A stretch of DNA of 64,000 nt from Ktedonobacter racemifer DSM 44963. Its GTDB lineage: Bacteria > Chloroflexota > Ktedonobacteria > Ktedonobacterales > Ktedonobacteraceae. Numbering within the stretch: position 1 is the first letter of the stretch; every line of letters begins with the position of its first letter. A program made the position numbers and the translations under genes. Location: NCBI RefSeq assembly GCF_000178855.1, contig NZ_ADVG01000004.1:434001-498000 (forward strand). The letters run 5' to 3'. The notes below the pieces were generated by a model, which did not search any database, had not been told where the DNA came from, and saw only the letters and a program-made list of their open reading frames with translations. Shown one piece after another: positions 8,865 to 17,056 of this stretch.

Positions 8865-9191
8865 TCAGTGATATGGCCAAGTATTACTTCGAGGTACAGT
8901 AGTGGTGTCGATCTGTTCCGTCAAACTGATGAAATCAATGCCGCGCTCTTGGAGACCCTTGAGCAGCTCGATCAGATGGGTCAAAGAGCGCCCTGCTCGA
9001 TCCAGTTTCCATACAACGAACGTGTCCCCTGGCCGCACATACGCCAGCGCTTCGTCCAGTCCTTTTCGCTCCGCTTTTGATCCAGTCATCTTGTCTACAA
9101 ACCATTTCTCACAACCTACTTCTTTGAGCGCGTCTATTTGAAGTGCCTCGTGTTGTTCCTGTTTGGAGACGCGTACATACCCAATTTTCAT
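8865..9191 (-). pseudogene. Serine resolvase/invertase, N-terminal half
   Basis: From MKIGYVRVSKQEQ the frame shows the resolvase catalytic domain: the nucleophilic Ser in RVSKQEQ, GDTFVVWKLDRAGRSLTHLI, and ISLTEQIDTTT, after which homology stops (VPRSNTWPYH, stop). The hinge helix and DNA-binding domain are missing. The missing part is what is found, in the same strand, at 60.6-60.9 kb. It is about 110 residues against 180-200 for the family. Not expected to be functional alone. Confidence 0.8.
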
Positions 9192-9467
9192 AAGCTCCTC
9201 CATATGTCTCACGTTTCCCGTCAACGGTCTGATGTTATGAGATAAGTTTTGAGATTCGTCAAGAGGGAATCCCGTGCTTGTGGAGGTGGTGCGCTGCAGC
9301 CTCAGAGAAGCAGAGCAATATGTCTCATAAAACGGCCGTTTTTTGCGACCCTAAACTGCCCCTGGCTGATAGCGAGGAGCCGGAAGCTTCCCTGCTGGTG
9401 GCGTTATGTGCTATACTCCCCCTCAGTTGGGGAGTTGGGGAGAAACCAGATTGAGGGAAAGGATTCG

Positions 9468-12400
9468 ATGCCAAGGTCAGCTCTTCATATGCTCAGGTGG
9501 TCCGCCCAGAGCAAGATCTATATTCTTCTTACTCCTGACCAGCCACCGCTGAAACTGGAGACTGGCAAGGAGGAACCGTGGCTGACCTGGTTAGCCAGCC
9601 ATTCCTCCTTCTCCTTTCAAGGGCAATATGGTCATCTCAATGTGCTCAAAGAGGTGCGCAAAAGGGGAGCGGGCTATTGGTATGCCTATCACACCACAGA
9701 GGGTCGCAATCGCAAGCGCTATCTGGGCTCTACGGACAAGATCTCGCTCGCACGCTTAGAGGAGACTGCGAAGGCGCTCTCGCAGGAGGCTGAACGACAG
9801 GCGCAAGAAAGTGCTTCTTCCCCCCACTCATTCTCTGCCTTACTCTCCACCAGGCTCTCTCCTCCTCGCCTGCCGAGTTTTCTGGTCGAGCGTTCACGTC
9901 TGCTCGCTGAGCTGGAGGCAGTCTACACCTACCCATTAACCCTTGTTTCTGCCTCCGCTGGGAGCGGGAAGACGACTCTGCTTTCTGCGTGGGCAAGCCG
10001 CCAGAAGAATCCGGTGGCTTGGCTTTCTCTGGATGCTTCGGATACCAATCCAGTACGTTTCTGGGCATCCTGTATTGCCGCCCTCCGCTGCTATGATCCC
10101 ACGGCAGGAGGGGAGGCACTCGCCCTCCTGCATGCGCGAGAGGCACTCCCGCTCTCGACGATCCTGGTCTCGCTGCTCAACGACATCGCCCTGCTTCACC
10201 AGGAAATCATTCTGATTCTGGATGACTTCCATCTGATCGAGGATCAGGCCATCTACGAAGGGTTGTCTTTCCTGCTCGATCATCTGCCAGCGAGAGCGCA
10301 TCTGGTTCTCTCCACGCGCACTGATCCGCGGCTTCCTCTCTCTCGCTTGCGCGTGAAAGGGCAGTTGATCGAGATACGCTCCAGCGATTTGTGCTTTAGC
10401 CATGAAGAGGCCGCCCACTTCCTGCGTGATGGGATGGCTCTGCCGCTTTCGGCAAATGACATCGCCATCCTTCTGGAACGGACAGAAGGCTGGATCGCCG
10501 GGCTGCACCTGGCCGCGCTCTCCTTGCGCAAGCAGCAGGATCTTTCCGCTTTTGTGAAGGACTTTGGAGGCTCCCACCGCTATCTGCTGGACTATGTCCA
10601 ACAGGACATTATCACGCACCTCCCCCAACGGGTACAGGATTTTCTGCTCCAGACGAGCGTGGTGACGAGTATGAATGCTGCTCTGGTCCAGGCAGTCACA
10701 TCACTGCCGACTCTTCAAGCAAGCCAGCAGCTGCTCGAAGAGCTGGAGCGGGCGAACCTCCTTGTGATTCCGCTGGATTCCAGGCGGGAGTGGTATCGTT
10801 ATCACGACCTGTTTCGAGAAGCGCTACAAGCACGTTTGCACGCCAGCCAGCCAGAACTCGTTTCCCTCTTACACATGCGGGCCGCGCGCTGGTATGAAGC
10901 ACAGGGCGAGCTGCGGGAGGCCATTACCCACGCGCAGGCCGCCCAGGACTTCTCCTTTGCTGCCTCCTTGATGGAGAGAGCCGCTCCTGCCTTGTGGTTG
11001 CATGGAGAAGTTGAGACCGTCTACACCTGGATGTTGTCCCTGCCAGATCCTGTTTTGCGTGTGTATTTGCGCTTGGCTCTTAATGCGGCTTTTCACCTGG
11101 TCAACTCCATCACGATAGCAACGCAACTGGTCCATTCTAACATGCAGGCCCAGGTAGAGCGAATCCATAGACGCATGGAAGCGATTCTGCGGAGGAAGTC
11201 GGAGTTGGTACTCTCCGATGCAGAGGTTGCCTTGATCGGACGGCGTCTGCGTGTCTTGCGTGCTCTGGCGACAGTCATGACGATCATCAAGGATGGCAAC
11301 CAGGAGGGCCTGCGCCTGCTCACGCTGGAGATGGAAGCACTGCCCCCAGATGAGGAGGCCCACTGGAATGTGATCCCCCTCTACTTCATTTTCTGGTGGG
11401 AGGCGCTGCTGCTGGGGAAGGGCGCTTCTCTGATCGAGCGGTTGCTTACTGCGAAGCAGCAGATGATGGAGGCAGGAGACTCACTCGTCACCATCCGCGT
11501 AAGATGCTGGCTCGCTTTTGCCTATACTCAGGCCGCGCAGTTGCAGCTAGCGCAGCAAGAGTGCCTGGAAATCCTTGCCCTGGTCGAACAGAATGGTGCG
11601 CGCACCATTCTGGTAGGCTATGTGTATCATTTCCTGTTCCAGGTCGCGTATGCCAGGAATCGCCTGGAGGAGGCGGCTGATTGGCTCTCCTGTTTGCGAC
11701 AGATCGCGCAGGAATGGCAATTGATCGATCTGCTGGTCAGGGAGAAGATTCTGTCAGTGCGGCTTGCGCTGGCGAGAGAGGATTTCTCTACCGCGCAAGA
11801 GTTTCTCGAACAGCTCACAGCGCTGGTGGAACAAGAAGGATTGGCCACCCATAGGGCTTCCTTGATCGCTCTTCGTGTGCAGTGGTGGGTCGCGGAGGGG
11901 AAGCTGGCGCAAGCGTCACAATGGGCGGCGCAGACAACACTTTCATCAGAGGCGTGGAACCCCTTGCGGAAAGAAGAGGCATTGGCGCTCATCCATGTCT
12001 CTATTGCACAGCGGCACTATGCTCAGGCTGTTGAGACGCTCGACAGCTTCAGCCACTATCTGGATCGGCCTGGCGATCCCCCGTCGGCGCTCTCGTTCCT
12101 GGCCCTCTCTGTGGTGGCCCTCTTCCATGCAGGCCAGAGCACGCGCGCGCAGAACGTCGCGACCCGTCTACTGACATTGACCGAGCCAGAGGGCATGCTG
12201 CGTGTTTATCTGGATGCTGGCCCACTCATGAAGCAGGCTCTCACGATGCTGCTGGAGGTGCCCCACCATGACGAGTCCTGCACGGTTGCCAGTTTCAGGC
12301 CCTACGTCTTGCGAATCCTTGCGGCCTCCGAGCAGGAAGGGCATGAGTCAGCTCACGCACAAGCCGCCCATCTTTCCAACCATCGGCATCCACAAGCCCT

Positions 12401-12596
12401 GCTTTCACCACTGTCTCGCCAGGAGCAGCAGGTGCTACGGCTGCTGATGGTTGGGCAGACCTATGCCGAGATGGCCCAAACCCTGGTAGTATCCCTCAAT
12501 ACGATTAAGAGCCAGGTCAGCAGCATCTATCGCAAGCTGGGTGTGAGCCGCCGCACCGAAGCTATGGCGGTGACGACACGTCTGAACCTCCTCTGA
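9468..12596 (+). CDS. MalT/LAL-type LuxR transcriptional regulator, 1,042 aa
   Basis: Large ATP-dependent transcription activator. An N-terminal block (residues about 45-100: YGHLNVLKEVRKRGAGYWYAY, RNRKRYLGS) looks like a small extra DNA-binding module. It is followed by a STAND-type NTPase with P-loop ASAGSGKTT (K168) and Walker B IILILDDFHL (around D252). A long helical TPR-like sensor region follows, then a C-terminal LuxR helix-turn-helix (LSRQEQQVLRLLMVGQTYAE, NTIKSQVSSIYRKLGVSRRT). Start ATG 9468 was chosen because GGGAAAGG precedes it; the open frame to 9249 adds residues without a site. Inducer and targets unknown. Confidence 0.85.
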   Translation: MPRSALHMLRWSAQSKIYILLTPDQPPLKLETGKEEPWLTWLASHSSFSFQGQYGHLNVLKEVRKRGAGYWYAYHTTEGRNRKRYLGSTDKISLARLEETAKALSQEAERQAQESASSPHSFSALLSTRLSPPRLPSFLVERSRLLAELEAVYTYPLTLVSASAGSGKTTLLSAWASRQKNPVAWLSLDASDTNPVRFWASCIAALRCYDPTAGGEALALLHAREALPLSTILVSLLNDIALLHQEIILILDDFHLIEDQAIYEGLSFLLDHLPARAHLVLSTRTDPRLPLSRLRVKGQLIEIRSSDLCFSHEEAAHFLRDGMALPLSANDIAILLERTEGWIAGLHLAALSLRKQQDLSAFVKDFGGSHRYLLDYVQQDIITHLPQRVQDFLLQTSVVTSMNAALVQAVTSLPTLQASQQLLEELERANLLVIPLDSRREWYRYHDLFREALQARLHASQPELVSLLHMRAARWYEAQGELREAITHAQAAQDFSFAASLMERAAPALWLHGEVETVYTWMLSLPDPVLRVYLRLALNAAFHLVNSITIATQLVHSNMQAQVERIHRRMEAILRRKSELVLSDAEVALIGRRLRVLRALATVMTIIKDGNQEGLRLLTLEMEALPPDEEAHWNVIPLYFIFWWEALLLGKGASLIERLLTAKQQMMEAGDSLVTIRVRCWLAFAYTQAAQLQLAQQECLEILALVEQNGARTILVGYVYHFLFQVAYARNRLEEAADWLSCLRQIAQEWQLIDLLVREKILSVRLALAREDFSTAQEFLEQLTALVEQEGLATHRASLIALRVQWWVAEGKLAQASQWAAQTTLSSEAWNPLRKEEALALIHVSIAQRHYAQAVETLDSFSHYLDRPGDPPSALSFLALSVVALFHAGQSTRAQNVATRLLTLTEPEGMLRVYLDAGPLMKQALTMLLEVPHHDESCTVASFRPYVLRILAASEQEGHESAHAQAAHLSNHRHPQALLSPLSRQEQQVLRLLMVGQTYAEMAQTLVVSLNTIKSQVSSIYRKLGVSRRTEAMAVTTRLNLL

Positions 12597-12793
12597 CTCC
12601 TAGATGAAGACTATCCTTCCGTTCCTCCCCAACGCCCTTGCCAGCGTTCACCCTAAACATCGCGAAGACAGGTGATGTCATGCTCCCCATCTGCCGGCTA
12701 TACTTTGCTCAAGCTGCAAGAGCAGTGTAGAACCAATTGGCAATGAGGGAATAAGCAAAGCGTGTCAATACGGCACCATCAGGAGGCGTACCA

Positions 12794-13009
12794 ATGTATG
12801 TTTCGATCCGCGTTCAGGGGCACCTGGACCCCTCCTGGCAAGAGTGGCTGGAGAATCTGCACATCGTTCATGAGGAAGCTGGCACCTCACAGCTTTCCGG
12901 TACCCTTCCCGACCAGGCCGCTCTCTATGGCGTGCTGCTAAAGATTGATGGTTTACACTTGAGGCTCCTTTCGCTCCAACGCAGCGAAAAGAGGCCAGAT
13001 GAGGGGTGA
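12794..13009 (+). CDS. Small conserved-looking protein (71 aa)
   Basis: Starts after AGGAGG at a good distance. The product MYVSIRVQGHLDPSWQEWLE continues IVHEEAGTSQLSGTLPDQAALYGVL and ends LRLLSLQRSEK, with the amphipathic strand-helix pattern of a compact dimeric domain. It sits 200 bases after the LuxR regulator in the same direction and may be in its transcript. No named domain recognised; confidence that it is a gene comes from RBS and composition. Confidence 0.65.
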   Translation: MYVSIRVQGHLDPSWQEWLENLHIVHEEAGTSQLSGTLPDQAALYGVLLKIDGLHLRLLSLQRSEKRPDEG

Positions 13010-13682
13010 TCTTTCCATCCGACAGCCACCGAGTGTTGTTTGTCGTAATTCTTTTCGCCGTTTGACCCATAACCGTTCGTGTATCTCGATAGTCGAGAAG
13101 CAGGAAAGGCGCATTTCCGGTGCAATCTGACGCAATTCTATTCCAAACAGCAGTGCAACCATTTTTCGCAGGCGAGGCCCACGCAAAAGACCTTTTTTGC
13201 CAGAATCACGAAAAGTTTTGTGGCAGAAATGACGCCGCTCCAGAAGCTCTCTCAGAGAGCCTTGCGAAAAGAATTGCGTCAGAAGCCGATGCATTTCTCC
13301 GTTACCGGGTCTGCCTCCGGTTGAGAAAAATGGCACGATTTTGCCTGGAAAAGTTTTGTGTCAGGGCCATTTCGCTGCTATGCGGCTTTATCTGGCTCCA
13401 CTGGCTCCTCTCTGACAAGCGAGCGAAAAATTTATTCGTCAGGAAAGCGAAGTGATATGGAACTGGCCCAATCTTGGTGAAAGCACATCAGTAGCAGTGG
13501 TTTTGCTCTTCATTACATGCTCAGACATGCTCAGAAATAGGAGAGCAATCGCCACATAAGCTCATCATTCACCTAAATTGAGCCAGAGCCCAAACATAAG
13601 CACTTGCCCTGAATGGTGAGCAGCACAACCATTGACAGCCCAAAAAAACGCTCTAGAAGCAATGACATAAAGGAGATTCAGC
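13010..13682. other. Intergenic region with degenerate repeats
   Basis: No gene supported. It contains four or five loosely related motifs of the form GAAAAG..TTGTG.CAG (about 13206, 13265, 13348, 13424). At 13599-13636 a 38-base segment recurs at 57405-57442 (34 of 38 identical). The end supplies AAAGGAG for the next gene. Confidence 0.55.
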
Positions 13683-14222
13683 ATGAGAAAGCTTGTTATC
13701 GGAGAGTTCCTCTCACTTGATGGCGTCATGGAAGCACCAGAAAAGTGGACCTTCCCCTACTTCAATGAAGAGGTTGGAGCCCATCTGGGATCAAGCATGG
13801 CGACGAGCGACGCGCTCCTCTTAGGGCGCGTGACCTACGAAGCATTTGCCTCCACCTTTTCCCCCCAGACTGGCGGTGAGGCTGACACGATGAATCACCT
13901 GCAGAAATATGTGGTGAGCACGACCTTGAAAACCGCTGACTGGAACCATTCCACCTTGCTTCAAGGGAATATCGCTGAAGCCATCACCGCCCTGAAACAA
14001 CAGCCTGGCAAGAACATCGTGGTCAGCGGCAGCGGGAGGCTGGTTCAAAGCCTGATGCAGTTCGGCCTCGTCGATGAATATTCGCTTTTGGTCTATCCGA
14101 TCATTTTGGGAGCGGGAAGGCGTCTTTTTTCAGACGGCCTGAATACGTCCTCCCTCAGGCTGATAGAAGCCAGACCATTCAGCAACGGGGTGGTGCTGTT
14201 GCGCTATCAGCCTGAAAGGTAG
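13683..14222 (+). CDS. Dihydrofolate reductase-family (RibD C-terminal) protein
   Basis: 179-residue NADPH-binding protein of the DHFR/RibD-C superfamily. It shows the start motif MRKLVIGEFLSLDGVMEAPE, the LLLGRVTYEAF segment, the NIVVSGSGRLVQSLMQFGLVDEY nucleotide-binding strand-helix and the closing PIILGAGRRLF. Such proteins are widespread reductases of uncertain substrate, not the folate-pathway enzyme. Start follows AAAGGAGA by a normal gap. It ends directly before a tandem duplication that precedes the next gene. Confidence 0.85.
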   Translation: MRKLVIGEFLSLDGVMEAPEKWTFPYFNEEVGAHLGSSMATSDALLLGRVTYEAFASTFSPQTGGEADTMNHLQKYVVSTTLKTADWNHSTLLQGNIAEAITALKQQPGKNIVVSGSGRLVQSLMQFGLVDEYSLLVYPIILGAGRRLFSDGLNTSSLRLIEARPFSNGVVLLRYQPER

Positions 14223-14324
14223 TGTGGCGCGCACGAGTTCAACACATATCTCTGTTGGCTCATGGTTATCGCTCTGGTGCCGTACGAACGCTTCCTAGAA
14301 TATCTCAGGAGCCAGGCAGATGGC

Positions 14325-14432
14325 CCGTGGGAGAGACAAGGAGCAACGAGAAGATGACGACAGATCTATTTTATCGTATATTCCGTGGGAGAGACAAGGA
14401 GCAACGAGAAGATGACGACAGATCCATTTTTG
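14325..14432 (+). repeat. 58-bp tandem duplication of an RBS/start region
   Basis: Copies at 14325-14374 and 14383-14432 are nearly identical over 50 bases and include CAAGGAGCAACGAG, the ATG and the first codons of the DUF4287 gene. The upstream ATG (14354) opens a different frame that reads through the real gene, so the first copy is a decoy or regulatory start. Confidence 0.85.
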
Positions 14433-14630
14433 TCTTATATCGAGAATATCCAAAAGAAGACCGGCAAAACACCGCAACAAATCACCGAAATGTTACGAAG
14501 CGAAGGAGTATTGAAAGACGGCGTAAAAGCCGGCGAGATTGTTTCGTGGTTGAAGGAGCATCTGGCACTTGGTCATGGGCACGCTATGGCGATTGTTAAG
14601 TGGTTAAGAGACCATCAGGAGATGGTCTAG
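14412..14630 (+). CDS. DUF4287 domain protein (72 aa)
   Basis: Reads MTDPFLSYIENIQKKTGK, then TPQQITEMLRSEGVL, GEIVSWLKEHLALGHGHAMA and IVKWLRDHQ. This matches the DUF4287 pattern of a short helical protein with a conserved GHGHA(M/N)A segment. It is thought of as a small cytosolic protein of unknown function and is often found next to DUF1801/DUF5655 genes, none of which is seen here. Start ATG 14412 uses AAGGAG inside the second copy of the tandem duplication. Confidence 0.8.
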   Translation: MTTDPFLSYIENIQKKTGKTPQQITEMLRSEGVLKDGVKAGEIVSWLKEHLALGHGHAMAIVKWLRDHQEMV

Positions 14631-14699
14631 CCGCACACGAAAACAGACATCATTGAGCTTGCAGATTGCAAGTAAAAAGCCTCTTGAAGGAGAAAGCTT

Positions 14700-15107
14700 A
14701 TGGAATCTTTGACTTCATCTACACCCATCTCAAAGCCAGCCCTCTGGGTTGGATACGTCTTGAGCGTCTTGGGCGTCCTTTTCATGCTCTTCGACAGCAT
14801 TGTCAAGTTTGTGCCCGTAGCCTACACCTCGTCCTTTGAGAGCCTCGGTTTTCCACTGGGCCTTGCCACCTTTGTGGGTATTCTGGAGATGGTGTGCCTG
14901 ATCATCTACGCCATTCCGCGTACCTCGTTTTTCGGCGCGGTCTTGCTGACTGGCTATCTGGGTGGCGCAGTGGTTCTCCAAGTGCGTGTTGCGGCACCGC
15001 TGTTTAACATGATCTTCCCGCTTCTTCTCGGCGTGTTGCTCTGGGGCGGACTCTTCCTGAGAGACACGCGGTTACGTACGCTATTCTCCCTGAAAGGCTC
15101 GTGGTAA
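14700..15107 (+). CDS. DoxX-like membrane protein
   Basis: 135 residues with four predicted membrane helices: WVGYVLSVLGVLFMLFDSIV, FPLGLATFVGILEMVCLIIY, FFGAVLLTGYLGGAVVLQV and MIFPLLLGVLLWGGLFL. The order and the short polar ends fit the DoxX-like (DoxX_2) family of the inner membrane. Function in this subfamily is unknown; some DoxX proteins act with thiol or redox systems. Start follows GAAGGAGAAAG. Followed by the insertion at 15270. Confidence 0.75.
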   Translation: MESLTSSTPISKPALWVGYVLSVLGVLFMLFDSIVKFVPVAYTSSFESLGFPLGLATFVGILEMVCLIIYAIPRTSFFGAVLLTGYLGGAVVLQVRVAAPLFNMIFPLLLGVLLWGGLFLRDTRLRTLFSLKGSW

Positions 15108-15269
15108 AAAGCGCGAAGGTTGGCTCATGGCCAGATGTGATCCTGATAGCGAAGCCCATTGAACATTTACCCATATTCTGGCAATCCTGGTCTACGATAT
15201 GCTTCACAGACGCATCGGCACGATATGCTTCATTGTGCTATGTTTGAGTCTGAATGGAGGCTCAGGCTA

Positions 15270-16766
15270 CCTAAGTTTCGCCCAAATTGACGACAGTCCA
15301 GCGAGCCAGTGCAGAGCTTGCAAAAAGCAGAGCGATACTCCATAGCTAATGAAGGAACAAAGGAGCTTTCATTAGAAAAAGGAGTATCACCATGAACGAG
15401 TCTATCACAACAACAACGAACCATTTCACTGGATGCGCCATCCTGGCCGCCATAGGAGCCAAATTGCAGCAATTGGATGTCTTGAGCCCGATCCGCAAGA
15501 GAGTGCAGATCAGGCAGAAAACCATCAAGCATACGCCTCTCGACAAGCTGATGGATGCGTTTATCAGTCTGTTGGCTGGAGCCCATGGACTGGTAGAAAT
15601 CAACAGTCGGCTGCGAGCCGATCCGGGCTTGCAACGAGCCTTCGGTCGAACCTCTTGTGCTGAGCAGTCGGTGGTGCAAGAGACGCTTTCTGCCTGTGCT
15701 GAGGAAAATGTCCTTCAGTTGCATCAGGCGCTCGATGAGATCTACCGCGCTCAGAGCCAAGGCTTTCATCATGACTATCAGGCCGCTTTTCAACTCTTGG
15801 ACGTGGACCTGACGGGCATGCCTTGTGGACCAAAAGCGGCGTTTGCCACGCGCGGCTATTTTGCAGGACTCTATCATCGCCGAGGGCGGCAATTGGGTCG
15901 TGTGCTGGCGACCCAGTATGAAGAAGTCGTGGTCGATCAGCTTTTTGCAGGCAATGTCCAACTGATCAAGGCTCTGCAACCGCTGGTAGAGACTGCTGAG
16001 ACGACCTTGCAATTGGACGATGCCAAACGCAGACGGACCATTATCCGTGTCGATGCAGGTGCGGGAACCGAGGACGACCTCCATTGGCTGCTCTCCCGAG
16101 GCTACGAGGTCATGGCGAAAGAATACTCGGGACGACGTATCACGCGACTGTCTCAAACGGTCAAGGAATGGGTCCAGGACCCCACCTGGTCGGAACGTTC
16201 CTTTGGCTGGGTGAGCGAGGAAGCCGCTGGTTACGTCCGTCCCATGCGACGTATTGCGGTACGCTGTCGCAGAAGAGATGGCACATTTGCTTATGGCATT
16301 CTGATGTGTTCGCTCTCGATTGAGCAGGTTCTTCCCCTTCTGGGATGGGAGGCATCGCAAGCAGCTGATCCCACGGCGGTGCTCTTGGCCTATGTGACCT
16401 TTTATGATCAGCGTGGTGGAGGCATCGAAACCTCCTTCAAGGGTGATAAACAGGGATTGGGACTGACGAAACGCAATAAGAAGCGCTTTGAGGCGCAGTA
16501 CATGCTGGCGCTGCTCGGCTCACTGGCTCACAACGTGGTGGTCTGGGCACGTCGCTGGCTGAACAGCCCAAAAATCCATCGTTATGGCATCTTGCGTATG
16601 GTGCGTGATGTCTTTCATGTCAGCGGTTTGCTCCGTTTCAATGCGTTGCATCAGGTGGTTGAGATCGAGCTCAATCAGGACGCTCCCCTGGCTCACTCAC
16701 TCCTCTATCCCTTGCAGGAGCTGCTTGCTCCCTTCCAGATTGTTGTTATTTTGGGCGAAACTTAGG
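15270..16766 (+). mobile_element. IS element of the IS4 superfamily with 7-bp target duplication
   Basis: Perfect 17-bp terminal repeats, CCTAAGTTTCGCCCAAA at 15270-15286 and its complement at 16750-16766, flanked on both sides by CAGGCTA (15263-15269 and 16767-16773). The 1,497-bp unit holds one intact transposase, so this is a recent and probably active insertion. Confidence 0.85.
15392..16765 (+). CDS. DDE transposase (IS1380/IS4-superfamily type), intact
   Basis: 457 residues. The first catalytic Asp is in LLDVDLTGMPCG, the second probably in TIIRVDAGAGTEDDL, and the Glu in YDQRGGGIETSFKGDKQGLGL, the Y-(x)-R-(x)-E type signature of IS4-like DDE transposases. The reading frame is uninterrupted and its stop TAG lies inside the right terminal repeat. 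Start ATG 15392 is in a weak context (AGGAG about 12 bases upstream). The exact family name is uncertain; end type and length are compatible with IS1380. Confidence 0.8.
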   Translation: MNESITTTTNHFTGCAILAAIGAKLQQLDVLSPIRKRVQIRQKTIKHTPLDKLMDAFISLLAGAHGLVEINSRLRADPGLQRAFGRTSCAEQSVVQETLSACAEENVLQLHQALDEIYRAQSQGFHHDYQAAFQLLDVDLTGMPCGPKAAFATRGYFAGLYHRRGRQLGRVLATQYEEVVVDQLFAGNVQLIKALQPLVETAETTLQLDDAKRRRTIIRVDAGAGTEDDLHWLLSRGYEVMAKEYSGRRITRLSQTVKEWVQDPTWSERSFGWVSEEAAGYVRPMRRIAVRCRRRDGTFAYGILMCSLSIEQVLPLLGWEASQAADPTAVLLAYVTFYDQRGGGIETSFKGDKQGLGLTKRNKKRFEAQYMLALLGSLAHNVVVWARRWLNSPKIHRYGILRMVRDVFHVSGLLRFNALHQVVEIELNQDAPLAHSLLYPLQELLAPFQIVVILGET

Positions 16767-16940
16767 CAGGCTAGTCTAGCACCTGCCTGAAGCGTACCGG
16801 ATGAAAATACTGCTTTGGATAACTGCGTATCTCATCCAGATGCCTTTGGCCGCAAAGGTGGTTGATCCACTGCCAAAATATGGCTCTTAGACTCGTTTGG
16901 TGATACCACTTGAAGGAATACAAGAGGTCGAGAGAGTTCC

Positions 16941-17056
16941 TACTAGTGCTCCGTTCGTTAAGTGCAGTAGCAAAACGGATTGGCTTCTAGAACCGGATCA
17001 TGCGATAAGCCTGCTTGTTTTTGTTACTGGTGGATTTAACGAACGGAGCACTAGTA
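16941..17056. mobile_element. 116-bp MITE with perfect 21-bp inverted repeats
   Basis: Ends 16941-16961 (TACTAGTGCTCCGTTCG...) and 17036-17056 are perfect inverted copies over 21 bases; the interior is non-coding. The right end overlaps the left end of the IS701 element by five bases (TAGTA), so one element inserted precisely at the edge of the other or they share an end. Confidence 0.8.

Noticed and set aside
9249..9467. Longer start for the LuxR regulator
   Set aside because: No RBS; the 73 extra residues are not protein-like; ATG 9468 has a good site.
15230..16360. 376-codon minus-strand frame
   Set aside because: Antisense shadow of the intact IS4-superfamily transposase; no domain and no RBS.
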